A stretch of DNA of 62,131 nucleotides from Aureimonas ureilytica DSM 18598 = NBRC 106430 (lineage in GTDB: Bacteria > Pseudomonadota > Alphaproteobacteria > Rhizobiales > Rhizobiaceae). Within the stretch, counting starts at the first letter, position 1. The number at the start of each line of letters is the position of its first letter. A program made the position numbers and the translations under genes. The notes under the pieces are model-generated. The model was not told the origin of the DNA. It saw only the letters and a list, made by a program, of their open reading frames with translations, and did not search any database. The stretch covers positions 1 through 62,131 of the forward strand of contig NZ_ARQE01000014.1 in the NCBI RefSeq assembly GCF_000382705.1, given 5' to 3'. This document shows positions 8,665 through 16,536 of this stretch, in pieces.

Positions 8665-9498
8665 TCACCTCCTCCAGCCAATGAAGGCGCTGGGCGCGTC
8701 GTCTGGCAGTTCCTCGTATCGTGCGGGATCGACTACGAAGCCGAAGCGACCGACCTCATATTCGCCGCGCGGGATCAGAAACCGCCGGCGCTCCTGGTGT
8801 TGATCGCCAACGCTGGCAACGACCTCGGTGAAGCCGGGTCGCTCGTCCAAGATGATGGCGGAACCGACGATCCAGTTCGCCACGTTGGCGGCTTGGAACG
8901 CACGCCGATCCTTGGCATGGGACTCGCCGGGCGTGAGCGTCGTGGTGAAGATGGCTTCGTAGGCGTCCGGCTGCGCGTTGCGGATGGTCTTTCGGGCCGA
9001 CTTGCGTTCCATGGTCGTGAACAGCTCACCGAACGCGAGCGCGATCGCCGCCCATGCGCGGTCCTCCTCGTACCAGCCATCCGTGGCGCGCAGGGCGGGA
9101 TGGATGCGAGCGTTGGCCTTCGGCGCGACATGGAAGCCGCCGTGGCCGGCGGTCGAGTAGGCGACGATGCCGGCACCGTAGGTCTCGGCGTGCTGCGCCG
9201 TGCCCCAGGGCGTTTCATGACGCAAGGACTGGCTTTGGCGGCCAAGGGCGGCCTTCTCGCGCTTGTGGCGAAGCGCCTCTTCGACATGCGCTTTGAACCC
9301 GTCCTCGCCCGCCACGTCGCCGCAATGGGAGAAGAAGTTGTCGCGGTTCCAGTCGGAGAAGTGGCCTTGAAGGTGCCAGCCCATCGCGACGAAGAACCCG
9401 CCGCCGCGCTTGGGCACCATGGCATAGGCATCATCGCCGTAGCGCGCGGCAACGAGGTTGTCGGCCGTGCGGCCGTAGGCGGCGACGAGAGCGCTCAT
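8665..9498 (-). CDS. DUF7007-domain plasmid accessory protein
   Basis: The 277-residue soluble protein resembles the DUF7007 group found next to antirestriction and partition genes on alphaproteobacterial plasmids. Visible features are GGGFFVAMGWHLQGHF and SDWNRDNFFSHCGDVAGEDG near the N-terminus, GHGGFHVAPKANARIHPALR in the middle and a C-terminal FLIPRGEYEVGRFGFVVDP. No catalytic motif is recognised and the function is unknown. It overlaps the preceding gene by ATGA, which suggests translational coupling. Confidence 0.65.
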   Translation of the reverse strand: MSALVAAYGRTADNLVAARYGDDAYAMVPKRGGGFFVAMGWHLQGHFSDWNRDNFFSHCGDVAGEDGFKAHVEEALRHKREKAALGRQSQSLRHETPWGTAQHAETYGAGIVAYSTAGHGGFHVAPKANARIHPALRATDGWYEEDRAWAAIALAFGELFTTMERKSARKTIRNAQPDAYEAIFTTTLTPGESHAKDRRAFQAANVANWIVGSAIILDERPGFTEVVASVGDQHQERRRFLIPRGEYEVGRFGFVVDPARYEELPDDAPSAFIGWRR

Positions 9499-9932
9499 GC
9501 CGCGTCCTCCGCGATGTCGCTCTCCGCTTCGGTGACGATCTCGATCACCGCGTCGCTAATGAGGTTGTCGGCGAGCCACTTCACCGCCCCGGCGTGGTTG
9601 GCGGCCAGGTGAAGGAGTTCGCGCCGGTTGGCGCGAACGACCCGCGCGGAGCCTGGTGTCGGGCGGCGCTTCACCTCGAAACGCAAGGACGTATCCAGAG
9701 GATAGCGGGCGCTGAAAATAACAAGTGCGTTATCCTCCAGGGAGCCTTTGCGAACCATAATGGCGGGACGTTGCCCCGGCGCCATCTCTGTAGCGACCAG
9801 CGTTCCGACATAGTTCTCTCTGTTCCAGTCCGAGAGCTTGCGATTGAAGCGCTCCGGGGGCCGGGGTTTGCCGTTGGAGACGAGAAGCGTAGCGCCAAGC
9901 GGCGAGGATTCGATCAGGGTGTGAAGCGACAT
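9495..9932 (-). CDS. Hypothetical plasmid accessory protein
   Basis: The 145-residue protein has no recognised domain. Its SDWNRENY segment echoes the SDWNRDNFF segment of the DUF7007 protein encoded immediately downstream, which suggests a shared fold or a duplicated N-terminal module. ATG 9932 (MSLHTLIES) was chosen over a start four codons upstream. The stop overlaps the next start by 4 bases. A strong terminator separates it from the ParB chimera, so this pair has its own promoter or depends on read-through. Confidence 0.6.
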   Translation of the reverse strand: MSLHTLIESSPLGATLLVSNGKPRPPERFNRKLSDWNRENYVGTLVATEMAPGQRPAIMVRKGSLEDNALVIFSARYPLDTSLRFEVKRRPTPGSARVVRANRRELLHLAANHAGAVKWLADNLISDAVIEIVTEAESDIAEDAA

Positions 9933-9957
9933 AATGGTCCTCAATGGGCCGGAAACG

Positions 9958-9986
9958 AAAAACGCCGCCGGGGTCAGCCGGCGGCG
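9958..9986 (-). terminator. Rho-independent terminator after the toxin-ParB chimera
   Basis: On the minus strand CGCCGCCGG and CCGGCGGCG form a 9-base perfect stem with a 6-base loop, followed directly by TTTTT. It lies 27 bases after the stop at 10014 and should end transcription of the operon that starts at ardC or the antitoxin. Confidence 0.85.
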
Positions 9987-10013
9987 CGTGGATCGGGATG
10001 AAAGCGGATCGGG

Positions 10014-11963
10014 TTATTCGGCCGCGATCGCGTAGTGGGACTGCATCGGGTCGTATCCGACGCCCACGAAGTCGTGGGTCTCGGGAACCTCGTCCTCGAC
10101 ATCCTGGGAGGCCGTGAGGAAGGCCGGCACCTCGGCATCGCCGCCGGTCAGGAAGGCCGGAAGGGCGGCGCCGGCCTCACCCTCGTCGTGTTCGACTGAC
10201 GCTGCATCGTCCATCAGCGGCGCAGCGGTGACGGTTGCCTCGTGCTTGCCGGCGAAGGCCATGCCGACCGGCAGCCAGGCGGTGGTACGATCGGCCGCGT
10301 CGGCGGCAATGCCAACGCGCTGGCGGCCATCCGGTCCGAAGGCCAGTTCCATCGTCTTCGCGAAGTCGGCCTTCTTGCCCCCGGAATGGTCGTGCGCCCA
10401 CTGCGCATCGATCGTCTCGCAGGCGGTCTCGAGCAGCATGGCCTTCTTGACCCGGCCGAAGTAGTTGGCGGCCGTCGGGCGCCAGTTCTCTTCCACCGCG
10501 ATGTCCATGCGCGCACCTGCGGCCTCGATCGCCGGGATCGCATCGCTGTCGGTGGAAAGCTGCTGCTGAACGCCCTGCGCAGCGGCAAAGGTGAACAGGG
10601 CCTGCTTCTCCGCTGGCGTCAGCGCGCACATGGCATTGAAGCTCTCGGCCTTGGGCAGCGCCATCCATTCCAGCCGGAGGTTGGCCTTCAGCGCCGCAAG
10701 GATCGTCTCGGAGACGGTGCCGGTGCGGTGGGCTTCGGAGCCATATGTCTGCGCCGATGTGATGCTGAGATCGATCGGCTTGCGGCTGTAGCCGATGCTG
10801 AAGGCCGACTGGCACATCGAGAAGAGCGTGAGATCGAACGCCACCTCGAAGTCGCTGGCGAGGTGGGCCTGGAAGACCTGATGGCGGATGGCGCGAAGGT
10901 CCGCGACCAGCGCGCCGGACATCGAGGGACCGGCTTCGGCCTCATCGTCGGTGGACGCCGGCTTGAAGCTGCGCGGGGCCTGGAAGCGCAGCGCGGGAAC
11001 GGTCCTCTCAGGCTCGGCGTCGACGTCGATGTAGGCGGAGGCTGTATCGGGCTCGTCCGACCCGTCCTCAGCGGCGGCCGCCGCGATGGCCGCAAGGCGC
11101 TCGGCCTGGCGCGCTTCCATTGCCGCCGCCTCCTTCGCCTTGCTGAGATCGACCAGAGCCTGCATGTCCTCGCCGCGGACCATGCCGGCCTCGACCTTCA
11201 GCTCACCCTGGTGCCCGATCGAAAGGAACACGCCGGCAAGCGCCATGAGTTCGGGCGCGAACACAGGCGCGGCCATTGCCTCGATCTCGGCGTAGCGGGT
11301 CTCCAAACCCTCCCATTCGGCCTGCTCGAGGTCGCTGAGCTCATCAGCGTGTTCGAAGGCGTTGATCTGGTCGGTGATCGCGTCGAACTCCTCCTGCACC
11401 TCGTCCGGGAGGTCGGCAGCCTCCGGATAGATCCGGCCCATGGCGTTGATCGTCTCGTAGGATACCTCGTGGGCGGGCTCGACCCACTTCCAGAACTCGC
11501 GCATGGGCGCGGCGGCGTCTTCCAGCCGCTGCGTGGCAAGGTCATTGAGGAGGCCAACGTCGTCGAGGAACGTCTCGTCGCTGGACGAGAACAGGTCCTG
11601 GGTGAACGGCGGCGAGAACCGCCCATAGCTCGTTACGACCGGATCGTAGGAAAGAGGTTCGACATAGAGTGAGCCCGGCATGATGTCAGCGTTGGCCTCA
11701 TCCAGCATGACCCAGCACCGCTCAAGGCCGGGAAGACGTAGGCGCCGGCGCTCTGTCTCGGGCACCTCAATGGCAATGCGGTCCGCTCCCGGCGGCTGGG
11801 TCGTAATCGGGAACAGGACGACGGCGCGGGGGGCGACGTTCAAGGGAACGACGAGGCAGGCGGGCCGTGCCTTGCGGCCATCTCGCTCGCCCCTATCATG
11901 CTCTCGCGGCCAAAGAAAGCTGTAGCGGATGACAAGGCCGGTTTCCGGCGGCTCAGTCGTCAT
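10014..11963 (-). CDS. PemK/MazF-like toxin fused in frame to the C-terminal part of a plasmid ParB protein
   Basis: The 649-residue frame joins two unrelated modules. Residues 1-122 look like a PemK-type toxin of the kind paired with Phd antitoxins (GLVIRYSFLWPREHDRGE, RPACLVVPL, a central ITTQPPG segment, WVMLDEAN, then TSYGRFSPPFTQ). From residue 123 (DLFSSSDETFLDDVGLLNDL) to the end it resembles the long C-terminal part of the roughly 700-residue ParB/RepB/Spo0J-like proteins of alphaproteobacterial plasmids, including FWKWVEPAHEVSY and ENWRPTAANYFGRVKKAML. The ParB nuclease-like and HTH domains (about 300 residues) are absent. A deletion that joined the two genes near base 11,597 explains this. 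The toxin start overlaps the antitoxin stop by 11 bases, as in a normal toxin-antitoxin operon. Activity of either half is unproven. Confidence 0.75.
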   Translation of the reverse strand: MTTEPPETGLVIRYSFLWPREHDRGERDGRKARPACLVVPLNVAPRAVVLFPITTQPPGADRIAIEVPETERRRLRLPGLERCWVMLDEANADIMPGSLYVEPLSYDPVVTSYGRFSPPFTQDLFSSSDETFLDDVGLLNDLATQRLEDAAAPMREFWKWVEPAHEVSYETINAMGRIYPEAADLPDEVQEEFDAITDQINAFEHADELSDLEQAEWEGLETRYAEIEAMAAPVFAPELMALAGVFLSIGHQGELKVEAGMVRGEDMQALVDLSKAKEAAAMEARQAERLAAIAAAAAEDGSDEPDTASAYIDVDAEPERTVPALRFQAPRSFKPASTDDEAEAGPSMSGALVADLRAIRHQVFQAHLASDFEVAFDLTLFSMCQSAFSIGYSRKPIDLSITSAQTYGSEAHRTGTVSETILAALKANLRLEWMALPKAESFNAMCALTPAEKQALFTFAAAQGVQQQLSTDSDAIPAIEAAGARMDIAVEENWRPTAANYFGRVKKAMLLETACETIDAQWAHDHSGGKKADFAKTMELAFGPDGRQRVGIAADAADRTTAWLPVGMAFAGKHEATVTAAPLMDDAASVEHDEGEAGAALPAFLTGGDAEVPAFLTASQDVEDEVPETHDFVGVGYDPMQSHYAIAAE

Positions 11964-12207
11964 TGCCGTGCTCGCGTTCGAAGGCGTCAGCAGCGGCAAG
12001 CAAACCCACCTCGATGTCGGAGGGCATTGTATCGAGCGTAAAGGCACGTCGTGGATCGGGCTGCCCGGTGATCTCTTGGTAGTGGTCGATGCTCATGAGG
12101 ACAAACTTCGGCTTGCTGCGCCGGGTGATGAACACGGGCGCCTTGATGGCGGCCTCCGTGACCTCCCCGACCTGCTTGTTCAAATCGGCGGTGGTGAATG
12201 TTCGCAT
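11953..12207 (-). CDS. Phd/YefM-family antitoxin
   Basis: The 84-residue product starts MRTFTTADLNKQVGEVTEAA and continues with PVFITRRSKPKFVLMSIDHY. This is the Phd/YefM DNA-binding fold that represses its own operon and neutralises a toxin through its C-terminal tail. ATG 12207 has GGAGAA 7-12 bases upstream; an earlier start at 12234 would run through the operator-like repeat. The partner is the PemK-like N-terminal part of the downstream chimera, which overlaps by 11 bases. Confidence 0.88.
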   Translation of the reverse strand: MRTFTTADLNKQVGEVTEAAIKAPVFITRRSKPKFVLMSIDHYQEITGQPDPRRAFTLDTMPSDIEVGLLAAADAFEREHGNDD

Positions 12208-12219
12208 CGTCGTTCTCCG

Positions 12220-12254
12220 ATCCATGATATCCATATAGCATGGGTTTCATGGAT
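12220..12254. promoter_or_regulatory. Operator-like inverted repeat of the Phd/PemK operon
   Basis: ATCCATGA at 12220-12227 is repeated inverted as TCATGGAT at 12247-12254, and CATGG/CCATG half-sites lie between them. The site is 13-47 bases before the antitoxin start. Phd-family antitoxins bind such palindromes to autoregulate. Confidence 0.6.
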
Positions 12255-12281
12255 TTGTAGGAGAGGGCTTGTTGGCATCTC

Positions 12282-13067
12282 TCAGGCAACACGCTCGATG
12301 TCATCGATCGAACTACACGCCCAATTGCCGGACAGGCGGACCCGCACAGGTCGAGTGTCGGCCATCTGCGCCAGGCGCTCAATGGTCGCGAGCTCCTCAT
12401 CGCTGGCCTTGCCCAACACCTGGATATCGACCCAATGGCCGCTGCGCCCGACATGGCTGTCGCGAAGGCGATGGTTGGACGAGGTGTAGAAGCTCTCGTT
12501 GGGCTCAACGAGCCGGACCTGCGAGGTCAGGAACAGCAGGCCCGATCCGATGTTGCCGCAGAAGGTGAACTTGTCAGCAGGGAGGGTCTTCGGCCCCCCG
12601 CCGACCTTGGCACGACCAATCTGCCGGAACGCCTCGTCGAAGGTCGACGGGTTCAACGTAACGCGCGGAGTGATCGCGCGGTGAAAGCGCCAGGGCGGGC
12701 GCTCGGGATCAATGCAGCCGACATCGATCTGGTGGAACAGATCGAGGAGGTAGACGGGATCAGCCGGGTACGGACACTCCCGCCAGAGATCGCGCAGGAG
12801 CCGGCGCATATTGTCGCCGTGCTGCCAAAGGCGCCGGCGCGCCTCTCGCCATTTGGCGGCGCGTTCGTCGCGGCGCCGCTGCTGGGCGCGCGGCCAGCTC
12901 TCGTGCCGGCGCGCCATCTCGGTGTCGACGTCGTACTGAGTCTCGCGGATCAGCTCCGCGAACAGCGGCAGCTTCTCGCACTTCTGGCGCTGCGAGCGCA
13001 CGAAGGCCGCTCGCTTGCGCGGGGTCTCGGTATAGCCCTCGACGCGGGGCCAGCGTTTGAAGCGCAC
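12282..13067 (-). CDS. Hypothetical plasmid accessory protein
   Basis: The 261-residue protein has a basic, Arg-rich N-terminal half (residues 1-95, many RRR and WPR motifs, probably coiled) and a mixed C-terminal half containing FTFCGNIGSGLLFLTSQVRL and RDSHVGRSGHWVDIQVLG. No family was recognised. It lies 11 bases after the DUF6884-like gene in the same operon. The basic N-terminus would suit nucleic-acid binding, but that is inference. Confidence 0.6.
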   Translation of the reverse strand: MRFKRWPRVEGYTETPRKRAAFVRSQRQKCEKLPLFAELIRETQYDVDTEMARRHESWPRAQQRRRDERAAKWREARRRLWQHGDNMRRLLRDLWRECPYPADPVYLLDLFHQIDVGCIDPERPPWRFHRAITPRVTLNPSTFDEAFRQIGRAKVGGGPKTLPADKFTFCGNIGSGLLFLTSQVRLVEPNESFYTSSNHRLRDSHVGRSGHWVDIQVLGKASDEELATIERLAQMADTRPVRVRLSGNWACSSIDDIERVA

Positions 13068-13078
13068 GGGTGAGCCTC

Positions 13079-13702
13079 CTATCGCGTTTGGGGACGGGTC
13101 GGATCGGAGTGGAGCCAGCGGCGAAGATCGCGGCGCATGAAGCCGATCGGACCGTTGATCTCGGTGACGGTCGCATCGGCTGCGATGCAGCCCATCTCGC
13201 GGAAGCCAACGAGGAAGGCGCGCATCACCTCGAGATAGAGGGCGCCGCCGACCAAGGCGATGTCGCGCAGCGGCTCGCCGGCGGCATGATAGAGACCGGC
13301 GATCTCGACGCCGGGATGGGCGCCCACGGTGTCGGGCATGGAAGCGAGGCGCGGGCGCGGCCAGCGGGTCGTCATCCCACCGGCGATCATAGCGTCGGCC
13401 AGATCACGAGTCAGCCGCGCATCGTAGTCGGCGATCGGCGTCGACGCAGATCGGAATCCGTAATGCGCGGACAGGAAGGCGACCTGGGCAAGGGTTCCGT
13501 TTGGATCGGCGGTGCGCAGCGTCTGCCAGAGCGGGCCGTCGTAGCGCTCGATCGCCGGCATCCTGGCGCCATCCGGGCGCTTGGTGGCCGAACAGCTAAT
13601 GAGGACCAGGCGCGAGGAGCGCTTGGCTCGCTTGACCGGCTGCCGGGTCAGAACCCTGTCGAGCAGGGGCAGGTCCCATTTAAGCAGGGCGCCGGCGCTC
13701 AT
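13079..13702 (-). CDS. DUF6884/YaaA-like protein
   Basis: The 207-residue product contains LVLISCSATKR at about residue 32 and AFLSAHYGF at about 75, then DIALVGGALYLEVMRAFL. This is the pattern of the DUF6884 group, distant relatives of YaaA and of base-modifying transglycosylase accessory proteins. Related proteins occur in mobile elements, some near DNA-modification genes. The reaction is unknown. Its start overlaps the previous stop by ATGA, so it is coupled to the upstream gene. Confidence 0.6.
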   Translation of the reverse strand: MSAGALLKWDLPLLDRVLTRQPVKRAKRSSRLVLISCSATKRPDGARMPAIERYDGPLWQTLRTADPNGTLAQVAFLSAHYGFRSASTPIADYDARLTRDLADAMIAGGMTTRWPRPRLASMPDTVGAHPGVEIAGLYHAAGEPLRDIALVGGALYLEVMRAFLVGFREMGCIAADATVTEINGPIGFMRRDLRRWLHSDPTRPQTR

Positions 13703-14373
13703 GCGGCGGCCTCCTGGCGGCTCTTGATGAGGGCGGCGATGGCGATCACGGTCTCATGGTCGAGCCCGTTCAGCTCAAGCGAGGACGAGCCGCCGCGGCT
13801 GAGCCGGATGCGCCCGAACACCGCGCCGTCCTGGAGAAGATGGGACCGACCATCGTTGTCGCGTGGGTCGGACACGCAGGGGCCGGCGACTTCGGCCAGT
13901 GCGGCGCTGGCCTTGGCGAGACGATCGGCCGTCTCGGCACGCCGGTTTTGCATGTCGAGCTGGCGCTGGAAGTCAGGCTCCGCCCGCGCAACGACCTGCG
14001 CCAGGATCTCGGCCGCGATGTCGGCAACCGGCTTGGACTGATCGAAGGCGTGCAAGGCAGGCCGCTTGCGGAAGGGCAGCGGCGCGCTGCGGTCGAGAAC
14101 GACATGGCTGCGCGGGCGGGGCGTGTCCATGCTGGCGACGCCCTGGCTGCCATGCTTGGAGATGCGAAGGCGGAAGCCGTCGGACCGGACCAGGCTGTAG
14201 CTGGCATAGTGGCTGGCGGAATGGGCCTCCTCGGGATGGTCCGGTTCCCAGCCCTGACCGGTCAAGGTCGTCAGCGCATGGGCGAGCTGGAAGGCAAAGC
14301 TCGTCCACTGCGAATGAAGGGCGCCGCCTTCGCGCGGGAAGGTCTCGGCGTAGCGCTCGGCAAATCCAACCAT
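13699..14373 (-). CDS. Hypothetical plasmid accessory protein
   Basis: The 224-residue soluble protein has no recognised family. A helical middle section (residues about 115-170, with QRQLDMQNRRAETADRLAKA) could form a short coiled coil. There is a C-terminal NGLDHETVIAIAALIKSRQE helix. It lies within the ArdC operon and overlaps the next gene by 4 bases. A 17-base hairpin lies 46 bases upstream of the start. Confidence 0.6.
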   Translation of the reverse strand: MVGFAERYAETFPREGGALHSQWTSFAFQLAHALTTLTGQGWEPDHPEEAHSASHYASYSLVRSDGFRLRISKHGSQGVASMDTPRPRSHVVLDRSAPLPFRKRPALHAFDQSKPVADIAAEILAQVVARAEPDFQRQLDMQNRRAETADRLAKASAALAEVAGPCVSDPRDNDGRSHLLQDGAVFGRIRLSRGGSSSLELNGLDHETVIAIAALIKSRQEAAA

Positions 14374-14418
14374 CGGGTCGCTCCCGACGAGCCGGGAAAG
14401 CCTCGCTCTCCTCCTATC

Positions 14419-14435
14419 AGCCCGTCGAACGGGCT
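14419..14435. other. AGCCCG hairpin upstream of an accessory gene
   Basis: AGCCCG-TCGAA-CGGGCT forms a 6-base perfect stem between two operon genes. Almost the same hairpin occurs upstream of ardC at 15,738-15,753. The pair may be RNA processing signals or binding sites of one regulator. Confidence 0.45.
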
Positions 14436-14445
14436 CCCCTTCCTC

Positions 14446-14712
14446 TCACTTGGGTTCGAGATCGTCGTTTCTGAACTCGGCGTGGCCATAAGCCAGCAGG
14501 CAGGCATTCAGCCGCAGCTCCATTAGCTCCCGCAGCAACTCGGCGTCCTTCAGCGCGTCCACCGGATCGCGCCGCACGGCGTCCAGTAGAGCCTGCCGGA
14601 GCCAGTCGCTTGTGGCGGGATGCGTGACCATACTGGCGATGCCGGCGTCGATCGCCGGCAGGTTCTCCGCACCGAACAGGGCGTGAATGTCAGGCTTGCG
14701 TCGCTCGCTCAT
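14446..14712 (-). CDS. Small hypothetical accessory protein
   Basis: The 88-residue product begins MSERRKPDIHALFGAENLPA and is mainly helical, with a C-terminal ELLRELMELRLNACLLAYGH segment. Similar short proteins are found beside ardC on alphaproteobacterial plasmids, without known function. ATG 14712 was chosen; the frame extends upstream but would overlap the ardC coding end without reason. Confidence 0.6.
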   Translation of the reverse strand: MSERRKPDIHALFGAENLPAIDAGIASMVTHPATSDWLRQALLDAVRRDPVDALKDAELLRELMELRLNACLLAYGHAEFRNDDLEPK

Positions 14713-14780
14713 TGCGTCCTCACCGCACCCTCCAGATCCAGCGCCGATCGGCGCTGGAGCGTCTCGTCCAACTGACTTCC

Positions 14781-15686
14781 TCACGCTGCCAGCGCCTCGG
14801 GCTTTGCAGCCCGGTCGAGTATCCAGTCGGACGCTTTGGTTGCCAATGAAGCGGCCTGGAAAATCGCCTTGCTGTCGCCACGCAGCACCTCCAGCCAGTT
14901 GCCGATATAGTCGGCATGGCGCACTGTGGGCACGATGTTGTGGGCAGCGCAAAGGTAGGCCGCCGCGATCTCGGCCACGAGCTCCTCGCGCGCGTATTTC
15001 TCGGTGCCGAACCGGTCGAACTCGCGGTTCAAACGGTGCTTAGCGCCCGTCGAATGACCGAGCTCATGGAAAGCTGTCCTGTACCAGTTGATGGGGTCGG
15101 TATAAGCCGCCATCAGCGGGATCGCGATCACGTCGTCGGCGGGACGATAGAACGCCTTGTCTGGGTGATTGATGAAGCGAACGCCGGTGGCGGCGATGGT
15201 GCGATCGGCGGCCTCGACGCGCGGCAGGTCGCGATCGGGGTCGATGTCGGGCGCCTCGATGCCGGTGATAGCCGCGTCCAGCCCATCGCACTGCGCGACG
15301 TTGAAGACCGTGTAGGCCTTCAAGAACGGCACGACGGATGCATCGCGGCCTTCCTCGGCGGCGCGCACCTTCTCACCCTTGGGCGTGTAGGTGCCGGCGC
15401 GCACGATCTGCGTGCCCTTCTCGCCCCGGCGCACATGGCCGCCGGCCTCAACCGCTTGCGGGAAGGTGAGCCAGCGCTGCGTGGGGAAGCCCTGTTCCGA
15501 GCCGTGCAGCCACAGAAGCAGGACGTTGATGCCGGAATAGGTGTTGCCGGTGGTGGCGTTGGCCGGGAAGGAGAACCCTGCCTTACCAACTCCCGACTTC
15601 CAGGGTTTGGTCCAGGGCAGAATGCCGCTTTCGAGGTCGCGAATGATCTTGGCGGTCACGGTGTCGTAGATCGAGGCGCGGTCCAT
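14781..15686 (-). CDS. ardC: ArdC-type antirestriction protein (ssDNA-binding domain plus zincin)
   Basis: The 301-residue protein has the ArdC N-terminal domain at residues 1-125 (YDTVTAKIIRDLESGILPWT, FPANATTGNTYSGINVLLLW) and a C-terminal metallopeptidase-like domain with HELGH at about residue 207 followed by a downstream ELVAEIAAAYLC glutamate motif. ArdC proteins enter recipients with conjugating DNA and protect it from restriction. The zinc ligands appear intact. ATG 15686 (MDRASIYDTV) fits the family start better than an upstream ATG at 15737. It is the first gene of the minus-strand accessory operon. No relaxase or mating-pair gene is present in the window. Confidence 0.9.
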   Translation of the reverse strand: MDRASIYDTVTAKIIRDLESGILPWTKPWKSGVGKAGFSFPANATTGNTYSGINVLLLWLHGSEQGFPTQRWLTFPQAVEAGGHVRRGEKGTQIVRAGTYTPKGEKVRAAEEGRDASVVPFLKAYTVFNVAQCDGLDAAITGIEAPDIDPDRDLPRVEAADRTIAATGVRFINHPDKAFYRPADDVIAIPLMAAYTDPINWYRTAFHELGHSTGAKHRLNREFDRFGTEKYAREELVAEIAAAYLCAAHNIVPTVRHADYIGNWLEVLRGDSKAIFQAASLATKASDWILDRAAKPEALAA

Positions 15687-15737
15687 GTCGAAGATCCTTT
15701 GACGGGCCGGGAGGCGCTGTGCCTCTCTCTCACTCAA

Positions 15738-15753
15738 AGCCCGTCACCGGGCT
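15738..15753. other. AGCCCG hairpin upstream of ardC
   Basis: AGCCCG-TCAC-CGGGCT is a 6-base stem 52 bases before the ardC start. It resembles the hairpin at 14,419-14,435, including a neighbouring CTCTCACT stretch. Confidence 0.45.
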
Positions 15754-16137
15754 TTCCCTGACTTTCCCTCTGTCGCGCAGACAGGCAGGCAGGATTACAA
15801 CCGTCGCAATTCTCAGGCCATCACGGTTAATTCGATGTACAACCCAAGCCAACATCGAGCACTAAAATCTCAGGGGCAAAACCCACGCGCCCATTGGTTT
15901 TGTGTGTGGCTTGATGTAACAAGCCTCAACCGTGGTGTGTGCTAAGGCAACATAATCGTGTGCTCTGGGTCGGGCACCATACTTGATCATGACAGCGTTC
16001 CGAGCGATTGCGTTTTACGCTCATTTGTCTTTAGATTACGCGAGGACCATTCCAGCGAGACGTGCTAAGACCGCGACCAATTGGGATGTTGCCAACTCAC
16101 GGATACGATAAGATTGTCATCGGGGGACTTCGGGATT
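15754..16137. other. Intergenic region between ardC and the XRE gene
   Basis: These 384 bases hold no supported gene. They separate divergent genes and so must contain promoters for both, but no confident -35/-10 pair or operator was identified. A short tandem CAGG repeat lies near 15,779-15,790. Confidence 0.4.
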
Positions 16138-16536
16138 GTGCTGGAATCGTCGGTGAACAAGCCGAAACAAGGTGGGTATGATCCGCTGGACATCCACATC
16201 GGGCAGCGCATTCGCGACACCCGATTGGCTCGCAATATGAAGCTCGAGACGTTGAGCGAGCGGCTCGGGATCATCAGTCAGCAGCAGCTTCAAAAATACG
16301 AGTCCGGAGCGAACCGCGTTTCGGGGTCGATGATGTTCCGGATCGCCTCCATCCTGGAGGTCCATCCCGGCCACTTCTTCTCGGGGCTGGTGGATCCCAG
16401 GACGAAGCAGAAGCTGCCTGAAGTCGGCCTTCAGGGCCATAAAATTCTCAGGCAGCTTGATGGCCTGGACCCGGATTTGGCAGAGATCCTCGAAAAGCTG
16501 GTTTCGAAGGTCAAACGCATTGGCAACAATCCCTAG
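16138..16536 (+). CDS. XRE-family regulator (first of a paralogous pair)
   Basis: The product is about 132 residues if GTG 16138 is used, with a helix-turn-helix at about residues 20-75 (IGQRIRDTRLARNMKLETLS, ISQQQLQKYESGANRV). It ends with a short helical tail. The start was chosen because VLESSVNK then lines up with MESSLKNK of the XRE protein encoded at 18,558-19,016. A TTG at 16081 is an alternative. This regulator type often represses neighbouring mobile-element genes. Its end overlaps the thermonuclease start by 17 bases. Confidence 0.8.
   Translation: MLESSVNKPKQGGYDPLDIHIGQRIRDTRLARNMKLETLSERLGIISQQQLQKYESGANRVSGSMMFRIASILEVHPGHFFSGLVDPRTKQKLPEVGLQGHKILRQLDGLDPDLAEILEKLVSKVKRIGNNP

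Noticed and set aside
10242-11672. A 476-codon open frame antisense to the ParB-like part of the chimera
   Set aside because: Its composition is that of a reverse-frame shadow, and the opposite strand has recognisable ParB-family sequence.
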